From Paenibacillus mucilaginosus 3016 (GTDB taxonomy: Bacteria; Bacillota; Bacilli; Paenibacillales; NBRC-103111): 64,000 nt of DNA. Below, piece by piece: positions 50,612 to 59,402 of the stretch (the stretch's first letter is position 1; every line of letters starts with the position of its first letter). Below the pieces are notes generated by a model, which ran no database searches, was not told where the DNA came from, and was given only the letters and a program-made list of their open reading frames with translations. The position numbers and the translations under genes are program-made. The stretch lies in assembly GCF_000250655.1 (NCBI RefSeq), contig NC_016935.1, positions 5,536,001-5,600,000 of the forward strand. Direction: 5' to 3'.

Positions 50612-52387
50612 CTAGAATTCCGGCACCACCGGCACGGCGCTGCCGAGATCCGGCTCCTCCGTCAGGAGCAGCTCCGGGCTCACGGCCCCGTGCAGCTCGA
50701 AGACGACGAGCTCATTGGTCCCCCGGCGCAGCAGCGGCCCCGGCAGATAGAGCGTCTTCTGCGGCCCCCGCTCCCAGTACCGGCCGAGATGGAAGCCGTT
50801 GATGAAGACGACGCCTTTGGTCCAGCCGTCCAGCCGGACGAAGGTATCCGCCGGCTCGTCCACCTCGAAGGCGGCCCGGTAGAAGGCCGGACCGCCCGGC
50901 GCCTCCCCTTCGGCAAGCGGCTCGTACGCCACCCCCTCCAGCGAGTCCAGCGGCAGCCCGTACATCGTCCAGCCGTACTGGAACTGGTTGTCGAGGCGTA
51001 CGCCGCAGGTGATGCCCTTCGCGTCGCTGAGCAGCGGGCCGTAGTTGATCCGCCCCATGTTCTCGACGAGAATATCCAGGGCGGCGCCTCCCTCGGGCAC
51101 CGTCACAGGCAGCCCCTGCGGGTCCCAGCGTTCCACGACGCCGGCCGGCGTGCCGTCCAGGAACACCTGCGCCCGGTCCCGCACCTCCTGCACGTGCAGC
51201 ACCTGCCCCGTCCGCGGCCCGCTGATCCGCGTGCGGTACAGCACGAAGCCGTACGCCTGCCCGAGCCTCTCCATCGTCTCCGGGCATGGCCGCGTCACCG
51301 GGGACGAGAGCCGATCGAGCTGGGCGAACAGATCCGCCCGCTCCGTCACCCGCACCGTGCCGTAGGTGCGCCGCGGGATCGGCTCCGGCAGCTCCGGCGC
51401 GCCGAGCGGCAGGTGCTCCGCCAGCACGTCGCGCACGGCATAATATTTCGCCGTCGGCTCGCCCCACTCCGTGAGCGGGCTGTCATAATCGTAGCTCGTG
51501 ATCGTGGGCTCATACGTCTTGATATGGTTGGCTCCGTTGTGGAAGCCAAAGTTCGTCCCCCCGTGGAACATATAGAAATTCACGGAAGCCCCCGCTTCCA
51601 GCATCTCGCCGAACACCCGCGCCGCATCCGCCGCATCCCGCTGATGATGCTCCTCCATCCAGTGGTCAAACCAGCCGTTCCAGTATTCCATGCACATCAG
51701 CGGGCCCTGCGGCTGATACTCTCTCAGCTTCGCGAACGATTCGGCCGTGCGGGAGCCGAAGTTCACCGTAGCGAGCACGCCGGGCAGCGATCCGCCCTGC
51801 AGCATGGAATCCGTCGGCCCGTCGGAGGTGAACAGCGGCACATCGATTCCCCGGCGGACCAGGCCGTCCCGCAGATGCTCCAGGTAAGCTTTGTCGCTGC
51901 CGTAGCTGCCGTACTCATTCTCCACCTGCACCAGGATTACCGGTCCTCCGCTCGTGCAGAGCAGCGGAACGAGCCGCGGAATCAGCTCGTCATAGTAGGC
52001 GTCTACCTTCGAGAGGTACAGGGGATCGGCGCAGCGCAGCTTCATGCCGGGTTCGGCGAGCAGCCAGGCCGGAAGCCCGCCGAATTCCCACTCCGCGCAA
52101 ATATACGGGCTCGGCCGGACAATGACATGAAGCCCAAGCCGGCCGGCCAGCCGGATGAAGCGCTCGAGATCGGCCATCCCTTCGAAGACGAAGCGGCCTT
52201 CCTGCGGCTCATGCAGATTCCACGGCACGTAGGTCTCCACCGTGTTGAAGCCGCAGGCCTTCAGCTTTCTAAGCCGGTCCTCCCAGTACTCCGGCACGAT
52301 GCGGAAGTAGTGGATCGCCCCGGAGTAGAGCCTAATCTCCTCTCCATCGTAGGTGAAACGGTCCTGCTCGATTCCAAACACAGCCAT
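50612..52387 (-). CDS. GH35 beta-galactosidase
   Basis: 591 residues with no signal peptide, so intracellular. The GH35 N-terminus is FTYDGEEIRLYSGAIHYFRI, followed by NTVETYVPWNLHEPQEGRF. The acid/base glutamate is in LVQVENEYGSYG and the nucleophile in MCMEYWNGWFDHW; the C-terminus carries galactose-binding-like sandwiches (FVRLDGWTKGVVFINGFHLG). It would remove terminal beta-galactose from imported oligosaccharides. ATG 52387 has AAGGAGAGAG upstream. It follows the PL8 gene by 75 bases, so it is probably the last gene of that transcript. Confidence 0.93.
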   Translation of the reverse strand: MAVFGIEQDRFTYDGEEIRLYSGAIHYFRIVPEYWEDRLRKLKACGFNTVETYVPWNLHEPQEGRFVFEGMADLERFIRLAGRLGLHVIVRPSPYICAEWEFGGLPAWLLAEPGMKLRCADPLYLSKVDAYYDELIPRLVPLLCTSGGPVILVQVENEYGSYGSDKAYLEHLRDGLVRRGIDVPLFTSDGPTDSMLQGGSLPGVLATVNFGSRTAESFAKLREYQPQGPLMCMEYWNGWFDHWMEEHHQRDAADAARVFGEMLEAGASVNFYMFHGGTNFGFHNGANHIKTYEPTITSYDYDSPLTEWGEPTAKYYAVRDVLAEHLPLGAPELPEPIPRRTYGTVRVTERADLFAQLDRLSSPVTRPCPETMERLGQAYGFVLYRTRISGPRTGQVLHVQEVRDRAQVFLDGTPAGVVERWDPQGLPVTVPEGGAALDILVENMGRINYGPLLSDAKGITCGVRLDNQFQYGWTMYGLPLDSLEGVAYEPLAEGEAPGGPAFYRAAFEVDEPADTFVRLDGWTKGVVFINGFHLGRYWERGPQKTLYLPGPLLRRGTNELVVFELHGAVSPELLLTEEPDLGSAVPVVPEF

Positions 52388-52462
52388 GGCTTCTCTCTCT
52401 CCTTCTGTTCCTTTCTCGGCAAAAAAGGTCTGTCTTACGGTTCTTACGGTTCTCAACGGTTC

Positions 52463-55357
52463 TTACGGGACAATCAGCAGCTGGGGACGGCTTGGAGCCG
52501 TGCCGTACTCCTTGGAGGCGTAGTTGACATAGCCGTCCGCCCCGGAATTGGCAGGTGCCGACAGGCGGATGGACAGCTTCCCGCCCGCCGAGAGCGCCGC
52601 ATTGACCTGGCCGGTGACATCGATCTCGAGGGGTGAGCCGGCGGCCGGCACGGTCCACGAACCGATGAGGGCGCCGTCGGCCGGCCGGCTGTTCCACGTG
52701 AGCGTGCTCTCCCCCCAGGCCGTATCGCTGACGAGATGGGCCTCATTCGTCATCCCGGCCATGCCGGTCTGGGCAGGCACCAGGCGGAGCTTCGCACTCG
52801 TGACCGGCGCCGTGACGGACGCCAGGTCAAAGCGCAGATAGGACTGGCGCTGGTAGCCGGCCGCATCCAGCTTGACGGCAAGCGAGCCGTCCGCGCCGTA
52901 GTTCGTGCCGGCGTAAGAGCCGTCGCGGACATAGGCGTCCGCTGCCGACCCGATCACGCCGGGCAGGCTGAGCTTCACTCGCAGGGAGCGGCCCAGCGTG
53001 CCGCCCGGCTTCACGGTCAGCTGCACGGTCGGGCTGAGCCGGGTGACCGTCACAAGCGGATCGGCGGAGATGACCCCTGCCGCGCTGCGGCCGATCTCGA
53101 TACGGATCTCCCCTGTGTTCGCCTGGGTCGGATCGGAGACGGCGATGCTCAGCTCCTTCCCCGCTTCGACGGTCGTGACGGACGCCTTCTTGTCCGAGGT
53201 GATCCACGGGGCGCCGTCTACGTTCACGGCAGCGGCGGCATCGTTCCAGAAATTCGCTCCGACCGCCTTCGCCGCCGTATCGCGGACCGCCTGCACGGCC
53301 GCCGTATTGGACAGCACCTGCACGGTGGGACTTGCCGCGAAGGCCGAGACGGCCGCCGCATCCCGGTTCGGCAGCAGCACGTAGGCATACGAACCGGCGG
53401 TCGGGTTCACGCCGTGGTCGACCGCGAGGCTGGCGAACGTGTTCGTCACGGCAGCGGAGCTCTGCCCGCTGTTGATGCCGTTCCAGCTGCCGGTCCGCTG
53501 CTCCCGCTGCCCCTGCACCGTCGATGCCGACGGGAAGTAGTAGCCGATCCCGCTGTCTGCCGCAGGTCCGGCCAAGTGAGCCCAGCGGACGCCTGTAATC
53601 GCTTCCGACCACGTCGCCGACGCCGGCTTCGCCGTGCCGTTGACCGTCAGGGCCGCCGTTCCCGAGGCAAGCTTGCGGTTCTCGATGACCGTCTCCACCC
53701 GGCGTCCGTCCGATGCGCTGATCCCCGCGCCGAGAGCGGCGATCCGGTCGCCGAAGACGAACCATGATTTCTTGCCCTGCAGGGTGGAGCCGGTCACGGC
53801 GGACATCGAGAGCTCCATGCCGGCCGAGCCGTAAGCATCGGACAGCGAGGAGCCGCCCGCCCAGGATTTCGTGCCGAGGTAATGCTTGCTGTTCACGGGC
53901 AGCGCCGGCGCATACCCGTCGGTCGTGGTCCCCGGCAGGCGCATCATGTTCACCGTCGGCCAGTAGTTCCCCGCATACTGCGCCTGATCCCCGTTGTACA
54001 GGAAGGTCATTCCCGCTCCGGTATACCAGCCCTTGCTGTTCTCCCCGTTGATGTACTCGAAGGCCGAGATGCGGGAGGAGAACAGCGAGAGCCCGAACGC
54101 GAAACCGGAGCCGTGATGCACATACCGGTCCATCCCCGCGAACATGTGGCTCTTGGCCAGCGGGGCCGCAGGCGCGAGGGCAGTATCGGCCACCAGAGCC
54201 TTCATGCGGACGATGTCATAGATGGCCAGGCCCGCATAATAATTCGCGAAGGTGCGGTCGGCCTGCATCCACGACTTGGCGATCCGGCGGAACGCCAGCG
54301 CCTTGTCCTGCGGGGCCCCCTGGGCGAGACGGACGATCGACACGGCAGCCGACCGTCCGGCCGTATGATCTTCGGATTCGCTGCGGGAGATGGCTCTGCC
54401 CCGCACCATATCCATCATCGCGCCCTGGTAGACCAGCGGCCGGTAGGCTTCCTCCACCCAGTTGTAGACGTTCGCCAGATTGGCATCGGTCACGCTCCAC
54501 GAGGAGCCCTGCAGCAGGTAGAGCAGCTTCGCCAGATCGCCGAGCATCACGAGGCCGTAGCTGCCCGTGTAGGCCACGTCATTGTGCTGGACAAAGGAGC
54601 CGTCCCGGTAGAAGCCGTCCCCGTCGCTTACGTAGAGGAACGTCTGGCTCATCGCATCGCGCCCCTGCGCCAGCTTGGCCGAAGACTTGCCGACCGTGCC
54701 GCGCAGGGCATTGATCAGCGCTTTGTCGAGCCGGTTCGCGCCGGTTTCCGTAATCGCAGGGGTGATCGTGCGCTTCGCCGGATCCGGGCAGAACTTGTCG
54801 ATCGCCTTGATGTAGTTCGACTTCTGCGCCTCAGATAATCGGTCGTAGACCAGCACCATGATATCGCCGAGGAGCAGCGGGGTGCCGATCTCCCAATCCC
54901 ACCAGTTGCCCGTCTCGCTCTTCGTCTCGTTGTAGGCGTTCGCGTACATCCAATCGAGAGCGCTTACAATATCGGCGGCCAAGCCGGCATCTCCTTCGAG
55001 CTCGGAGCCGGTTGTGCCGTAGGCTGCCGCCATGCTCTTGAGACGGGAGTACGAAGCCGTGATCGTGGCGGACTGGCTCCAGTCCGCCAGGTCGCTCCAC
55101 AGGGCGGTGCGCCCTGCCGTCTTGTTCATCGTGTTCCAATGCGTCCGGGCCGCCCCGGTGACCGCCGAGATTTGCGCAGCGATATCGGGGTCCGCCGTAT
55201 TGTAGCCCGGCTCGCCCGTCAGCAGGCTCTCCCATTTGATACGCAGGGTATCATACTCATCGGCCGCTGCAGCGGGAGCCGCCGGCCCCCCGAACGATCC
55301 CAGCAGCAGACAACAGACCAGCAAGCCTGTCCAGACCTTCTTCCAACCTGGTTTCAT
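52463..55357 (-). CDS. secreted PL8 polysaccharide lyase with C-terminal CBM96/DUF7594-like module
   Basis: 964 residues. Signal peptide (MKPGWKKVWTGLLVCCLLLG to AAAADEY). The helical PL8 domain includes NWWDWEIGTP (aromatic patch). The catalytic set is N208 (ETGANRLDKAL), H258 and Y267 (FVQHNDVAYTGSYG) and an arginine in MVRGRAISR (about 321). Beta-sandwich domains follow, and the last 165 residues are a carbohydrate-binding-type unit (ADAYVRDGSYAGTNYGADGS, QSYLRFDLASV). PL8 enzymes cleave hyaluronan, chondroitin or xanthan by elimination; which one is not decidable here. ATG 55357 lies 34 bases below a -10 at 55391-55396, so the longer frame to 55447 is excluded. Confidence 0.92.
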   Translation of the reverse strand: MKPGWKKVWTGLLVCCLLLGSFGGPAAPAAAADEYDTLRIKWESLLTGEPGYNTADPDIAAQISAVTGAARTHWNTMNKTAGRTALWSDLADWSQSATITASYSRLKSMAAAYGTTGSELEGDAGLAADIVSALDWMYANAYNETKSETGNWWDWEIGTPLLLGDIMVLVYDRLSEAQKSNYIKAIDKFCPDPAKRTITPAITETGANRLDKALINALRGTVGKSSAKLAQGRDAMSQTFLYVSDGDGFYRDGSFVQHNDVAYTGSYGLVMLGDLAKLLYLLQGSSWSVTDANLANVYNWVEEAYRPLVYQGAMMDMVRGRAISRSESEDHTAGRSAAVSIVRLAQGAPQDKALAFRRIAKSWMQADRTFANYYAGLAIYDIVRMKALVADTALAPAAPLAKSHMFAGMDRYVHHGSGFAFGLSLFSSRISAFEYINGENSKGWYTGAGMTFLYNGDQAQYAGNYWPTVNMMRLPGTTTDGYAPALPVNSKHYLGTKSWAGGSSLSDAYGSAGMELSMSAVTGSTLQGKKSWFVFGDRIAALGAGISASDGRRVETVIENRKLASGTAALTVNGTAKPASATWSEAITGVRWAHLAGPAADSGIGYYFPSASTVQGQREQRTGSWNGINSGQSSAAVTNTFASLAVDHGVNPTAGSYAYVLLPNRDAAAVSAFAASPTVQVLSNTAAVQAVRDTAAKAVGANFWNDAAAAVNVDGAPWITSDKKASVTTVEAGKELSIAVSDPTQANTGEIRIEIGRSAAGVISADPLVTVTRLSPTVQLTVKPGGTLGRSLRVKLSLPGVIGSAADAYVRDGSYAGTNYGADGSLAVKLDAAGYQRQSYLRFDLASVTAPVTSAKLRLVPAQTGMAGMTNEAHLVSDTAWGESTLTWNSRPADGALIGSWTVPAAGSPLEIDVTGQVNAALSAGGKLSIRLSAPANSGADGYVNYASKEYGTAPSRPQLLIVP

Positions 55358-55390
55358 GGAAACGCACCGCCTTATGCAGGATTGATCTTT

Positions 55391-55454
55391 ATCATACAGG
55401 ATGCGGACGGCGGAGAAAGTGCAGGATTCTGACTCGTATGTGCACATTTTTGAC
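55391..55454 (-). promoter_or_regulatory. PL8 promoter with two YesN-type half-sites
   Basis: Minus strand: GTCAAAAATGTGCAC (55440-55454), then GTCAGAATCCTGCAC (55419-55433) exactly 21 bp later, then 22 bases, then TATGAT (55391-55396). No -35 match is seen. The same geometry occurs at 60836-60899 and 62783-62846. Confidence 0.75.
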
Positions 55455-55660
55455 GCTTCACAGGATCACGTTTCATGATGACGTATCATGATGACGACTT
55501 TACAAAGGATCACAGATCCTGAGAATAACAACTTCATCCAGACACTTGGCTTCACTAGTACGACACTTCGGAGCATGCTCCGGCGTTCTTCCGGCTCCAG
55601 CCCTCTCGACACCCGCTCCAACGGTCGCAACCCGCCTGCGTGCTGAGCCCATCTTGCATC

Positions 55661-57265
55661 TTAGCTCCGGCGGAATTCCCGCGGCGTCACGCCGACGTAT
55701 TTCTTGAACACCTTGGAGAAGTAGGTCCGGTCCGAATACCCGAGTGCCAGGGCGACCTGCTCGACGGTTTCCTCTCCGGCCCCGAGCCGCTTCGAGGCGA
55801 TCTTCATCTTCAGCCCGTTGACGTAATCGGTGAAGTTCTCCCCGGTGAGCCGTTTGAAGTAGCGGGAAAAATAGCTCGGATTCATGTACAGGTGGGCCGC
55901 CATGTCGACCGAGCTGATGTTCTCGGAGAGCCGCCGCAGCACAAAATCGTCGATGGCCTGCAGCTTCGGCTCGCGGTGGAGCAGCTCCTCCCGGCTTCGG
56001 CGGGTGCCGAGCAGCCTGCGGATGCCGGTGCCCAGCACGCCCAGCAGATCCTCCAGGTACCGGGCAGCCTCCAGCGCCTGATAGAATGCGGCCTCCGGCA
56101 CCTCTCCCGGCACCTGCAGCTCCAGCAGGCGCAGCTTGGCGGAGCAGGAGCGGATCAGCTCTCCCGGCTCGATGCGCTGAAGCAGCGCCGCCTCCCCGAA
56201 CGCGGACAGCGCCGCTTCCGCCTCGTCCGCCCCGCCTTCCCGCACCGCAGCCTGCAGCTGCTGCCACTGCGCCTCGAGCAGCTGCACCGGGGCGCAGGGC
56301 GGCCCCTCTTCTCCGTCTCCCGTCCCTCTGGCGGCTGCCGGGACACCCAGGAGCTCCAGACCCGGCTTCCGGTAGAAGAAGCGCAATCCCGTCTGCTGAA
56401 GCCCCCGGATGCCGTCCCCGAGCGAGGCCAGCGGCAGCCGGACAGGGCCGTAGACACCCGTCAGCTCCACGTGCAGATAATGGCGGCCCGATGCCTGCAG
56501 CTCGTGCCAATACCGCTGAAGATACTCCCTTTCGTTGAAAGCGAGTGTAGGCCGGTAGTTCAGGACGAGGAGCAGCGAGTCCTCCTGCCGGAACACGCTG
56601 ATGCCCTCATAACGAGCGGCGATCTCCGACGCCATGTTGTAGAGCCCGTAGCGGATGGGGGCCAGGCCCGCAGCCCCGTATCTGGATATCACCGGAGCAT
56701 AAAGCGGCCGTACGGCGGCCGGCAGGAACGCGGCATACTCCCACGGGATGCCGAGGCGCTTCGCATAGCTGCGGACGGCGTCCGGGTCCGCCCCCTGCAG
56801 CAGCTGGCCGATCAGCGACTCCTTGAGCAGATCGGCGTTGCGGCTGACATCCTCCTTGTAGGCCAGCTGCTCGGTCCGCACACCCTGCTCGCTGATCCGG
56901 GCCGCCGACTTCCGCAGCGCGTCCTCCAGCTGCTCCTTCGTCAGCTCATCCTTGATAAGGTAGTCGTCCGCATCGAGGGTGAGCGCCTTTTTGACATAAT
57001 GGAAGTCCTCATGGCAGGTAAGGAAGATCAGCCGCACTTCGGGCTTCAACCGGGTGAATTCGGCTGCAAGCTCCAGCCCGTTGATCTGCGGGAGCCCGAT
57101 ATCTGTTATCACGAGATCCGGCAGCAGCTCCCTGAACAGCTGCAGCGCCTTCGCGCTGGAGTAGGTCCGTCCCACGACCCGCAGGCCGAGCTCTTCCCAA
57201 TCCGCCAGCTGCGCCACATATTTGAGCATGGGAACATCGTCATCAATCAGCAGCACTTTGAGCAT
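55661..57265 (-). CDS. YesN-type response regulator with AraC HTH
   Basis: 534 residues. Receiver domain 1-120 (LLIDDDVPMLKYV, phosphoacceptor in DLVITDIGLPQINGLEL, lysine in YLIKDELT). A variable middle of about 300 residues leads to a C-terminal AraC pair of HTHs (ISSVDMAAHLYMNPSYFSRY and VEQVALALGYSDRTYFSKVF then GVTPREFRRS). It is phosphorylated by the kinase encoded 24 bases upstream. It is the likely binder of the 21-bp-spaced half-sites at the PL8, binding-protein and permease promoters. Confidence 0.93.
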   Translation of the reverse strand: MLKVLLIDDDVPMLKYVAQLADWEELGLRVVGRTYSSAKALQLFRELLPDLVITDIGLPQINGLELAAEFTRLKPEVRLIFLTCHEDFHYVKKALTLDADDYLIKDELTKEQLEDALRKSAARISEQGVRTEQLAYKEDVSRNADLLKESLIGQLLQGADPDAVRSYAKRLGIPWEYAAFLPAAVRPLYAPVISRYGAAGLAPIRYGLYNMASEIAARYEGISVFRQEDSLLLVLNYRPTLAFNEREYLQRYWHELQASGRHYLHVELTGVYGPVRLPLASLGDGIRGLQQTGLRFFYRKPGLELLGVPAAARGTGDGEEGPPCAPVQLLEAQWQQLQAAVREGGADEAEAALSAFGEAALLQRIEPGELIRSCSAKLRLLELQVPGEVPEAAFYQALEAARYLEDLLGVLGTGIRRLLGTRRSREELLHREPKLQAIDDFVLRRLSENISSVDMAAHLYMNPSYFSRYFKRLTGENFTDYVNGLKMKIASKRLGAGEETVEQVALALGYSDRTYFSKVFKKYVGVTPREFRRS

Positions 57266-57289
57266 AAGATGTCATCTTCCTCCTCCGGA

Positions 57290-59080
57290 TCAGCCTGCAG
57301 TCGGCAGCCTTCCCTGCCGCTCCTCCCCTGTTCTCCCCGCCGGCCCTGCGCCGAGGCCCGCCGAACCCGGCAGCCGCAGCAGCACCTCGAGCCCTTCGAC
57401 GGGTCCCGGGCTGAGCTTCATCGCCGCCCCCTCCCCGAAGGTGAGCCGCAGCCGCTGCAGCACGTTGTACAAGCCTACGCGCTCATACGCCGCCGTCTCG
57501 TCCGCCCCTCCGGCGCCGAGCAGCCGGTTCAGCTCGTCGAGCCGGGCCTGCGGCGCTCCGGCCCCGTTATCGCGGATGAGGATCTCCACCCGATCCGCGT
57601 CGCGCCGGACCTCCACTTCGATCCTTGCGCCCTCTTCCCGGTCGGAGAGCCCGTGCACGACGGCGTTCTCGATCAGCGGCTGGAGCGCCAGCATCGGCAT
57701 GGGGAATTCCTCGAGCTCGGGCGGGAGCATGATCTCGAGCCCGATCTGCCGGTCGCTGCGCATCTCCATAATGTCCGTGTAATGACGCAGCAGCTGGCAT
57801 TCGCTGCGCAGGGTCGCCAGCTCCCCGGCTTTCATATACGCCCGGAGCAGGCTCATCAGCGACTCGATCTGCCCTCCGTGGCGGCGGTCGCCCTCCAGCA
57901 CGAGCGAGCAGCGGACCGAGTTCAGGGTGTTGAGCAGAAAATGCGGCCGGATCTGCGCATACAGCGCCTGCAGCTCCAGCACCCGCTTCTGGTGCTGTTC
58001 TTCCTCGATGCCGGCGATGAGCTTGTCAATATCGTCAAGCATCCCGTTCACCGCGCCGCCGAGCTCCTCGATCTCATCGATGCCCGACGGCTGGTACCTT
58101 AGCTTCCGGTTGCCCTGGCCGTACTGCTTGGCCAGCGCCTGCAGCCGCTTCACCGGCAGGTGAAGCCGCTTCGCCAGGAACACGGAGAGCAGAAGGAACA
58201 GCCCCGAGAACAGGAAGATAAACAGCGCACTCCAGAAGAACGCCTGGGTAATCTCCCCTGTGATGCTGTGTTTCGGCGTCTGGTAGACGAGCTTCCACCC
58301 GCCCTTGGGCAGGATCGTCTCGTTGCGGACCTCATCCCCTGCCGCCTCCTCAGCGGTATAAGGCAGTGCCGCCGAGCCGGCCACGCGGGCGCCGTCCGAC
58401 GCGAAGAGGGCGAAGGCGCCTTCGCGGAACGGCTCGAACAGGCTCTCGAAGTAGGCGGCGGAGATCCCCACCATGAGCGCGGCCAGCTCGCGCTGCTCCG
58501 GCGACTCGCCGGTGACGACCCGGGCGATATAATAATAGCCCGGAGAGCCGGGCGCATCCGCTGCGCCCCTTACGCTGCCGAGCCACTGCAGGCCGTCCGA
58601 GGCCGTAAGCGAGATCTTCGGGCGAAGGGCTTCATAGTCGTGACGCATCTCCTCGATGCCGCTCCCGGTGCCTCCCGGAATGTCCATATACGGAATGATG
58701 AAGCCGTGAGGGTTGGCCAGATACATCCGGATGTCCTTATTCAGCGATTTCATCGCGATGCTCTCGAAGATCCCCTGAATCTCCATGTACCGGCGGTACG
58801 CCGAGTAATCCTCGATCCCCTTCGTGTCCGCGAAGGAGACCAGCTGCCGGCGGACGGACGCATCCCGGGCAAAATAATGGGTCGTATACGACAGATCGTC
58901 GATGAGCTTCGTGATGTCCTTCGCCATCAGATCCAGCACCGACTGGTTCGTCAGCCGGATCTTCTCCATCAGCGTGGATTTCGTCACCTGATACGACACG
59001 ACGGACACCGCCATGACGGGCACCAGAATGAAGACGAGGAACGATGCCTGTATCCGTTTGTAAAATGAGCCCCGCAGCAT
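57290..59080 (-). CDS. YesM-type sensor histidine kinase
   Basis: 596 residues. Membrane helix at about 13-33, extracellular dCache-like sensor about 35-275, second helix about 280-303, HAMP about 304-357. The His_kinase domain has the phosphoacceptor H380 in YAQIRPHFLLNTLNSVRC, and the HATPase domain has LQPLIENAVVHGL and DNGAGAP. This is the YesM class, which often responds to sugars or to a loaded binding protein. Partner of the YesN regulator. ATG 59080 has GGGGGAGCGGG upstream. A TATAAT at 59143-59148 is a possible -10. Confidence 0.93.
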   Translation of the reverse strand: MLRGSFYKRIQASFLVFILVPVMAVSVVSYQVTKSTLMEKIRLTNQSVLDLMAKDITKLIDDLSYTTHYFARDASVRRQLVSFADTKGIEDYSAYRRYMEIQGIFESIAMKSLNKDIRMYLANPHGFIIPYMDIPGGTGSGIEEMRHDYEALRPKISLTASDGLQWLGSVRGAADAPGSPGYYYIARVVTGESPEQRELAALMVGISAAYFESLFEPFREGAFALFASDGARVAGSAALPYTAEEAAGDEVRNETILPKGGWKLVYQTPKHSITGEITQAFFWSALFIFLFSGLFLLLSVFLAKRLHLPVKRLQALAKQYGQGNRKLRYQPSGIDEIEELGGAVNGMLDDIDKLIAGIEEEQHQKRVLELQALYAQIRPHFLLNTLNSVRCSLVLEGDRRHGGQIESLMSLLRAYMKAGELATLRSECQLLRHYTDIMEMRSDRQIGLEIMLPPELEEFPMPMLALQPLIENAVVHGLSDREEGARIEVEVRRDADRVEILIRDNGAGAPQARLDELNRLLGAGGADETAAYERVGLYNVLQRLRLTFGEGAAMKLSPGPVEGLEVLLRLPGSAGLGAGPAGRTGEERQGRLPTAG

Positions 59081-59402
59081 CCCGCTCCCCCTTCCATACT
59101 TGGCAGAAAATAACTCGAATCTTGTCGAAATCTCTTGTCCCCATTATAGCCTGAAACGCCGCTCTGCGGAGCAGAAATCTGGCCGGTGCAGGCGGAAGGG
59201 CGGTGATGTGCCCACCCGGGAATGCAGTCACTGTGCCGCCGGTTGGCGGCCGGTACCCTGCTCCAGCGGGGACCAGCCCATCTGTCTTCTGCCGAAGCTG
59301 CAGCCCCCTTGTGCCTCCCCGGTAAAACAAAGGACACCATAAGGTGTCCTTTTGGCGGCTGCGAAGACAAAGCGCCGCTGGCCGGTTGATGACTGGGGTT
59401 CG
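59081..59402. other. intergenic region between the binding-protein and kinase genes
   Basis: 322 bases. It holds the binding-protein terminator at 59326-59354 and a minus-strand TATAAT at 59143-59148 without a clear -35. I see no copy of the 21-bp-spaced half-sites, so the two-component genes seem to be expressed separately from their targets. Confidence 0.5.
59326..59354 (-). terminator. intrinsic terminator of the binding-protein gene
   Basis: AAGGACACC / GGTGTCCTT stem with a 4-base loop, then TTGTTTT on the minus strand, about 50 bases after the stop. Confidence 0.85.

Noticed and set aside
55358-55447. Upstream extension of the PL8 ORF
   Set aside because: It lies above the predicted -10 and contains the activator half-sites; the signal peptide starts at 55357.
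55640-58102. 820-codon plus-strand frame across the two-component genes
   Set aside because: Shadow of the response regulator and kinase; no recognisable domain, composition typical of antisense frames.
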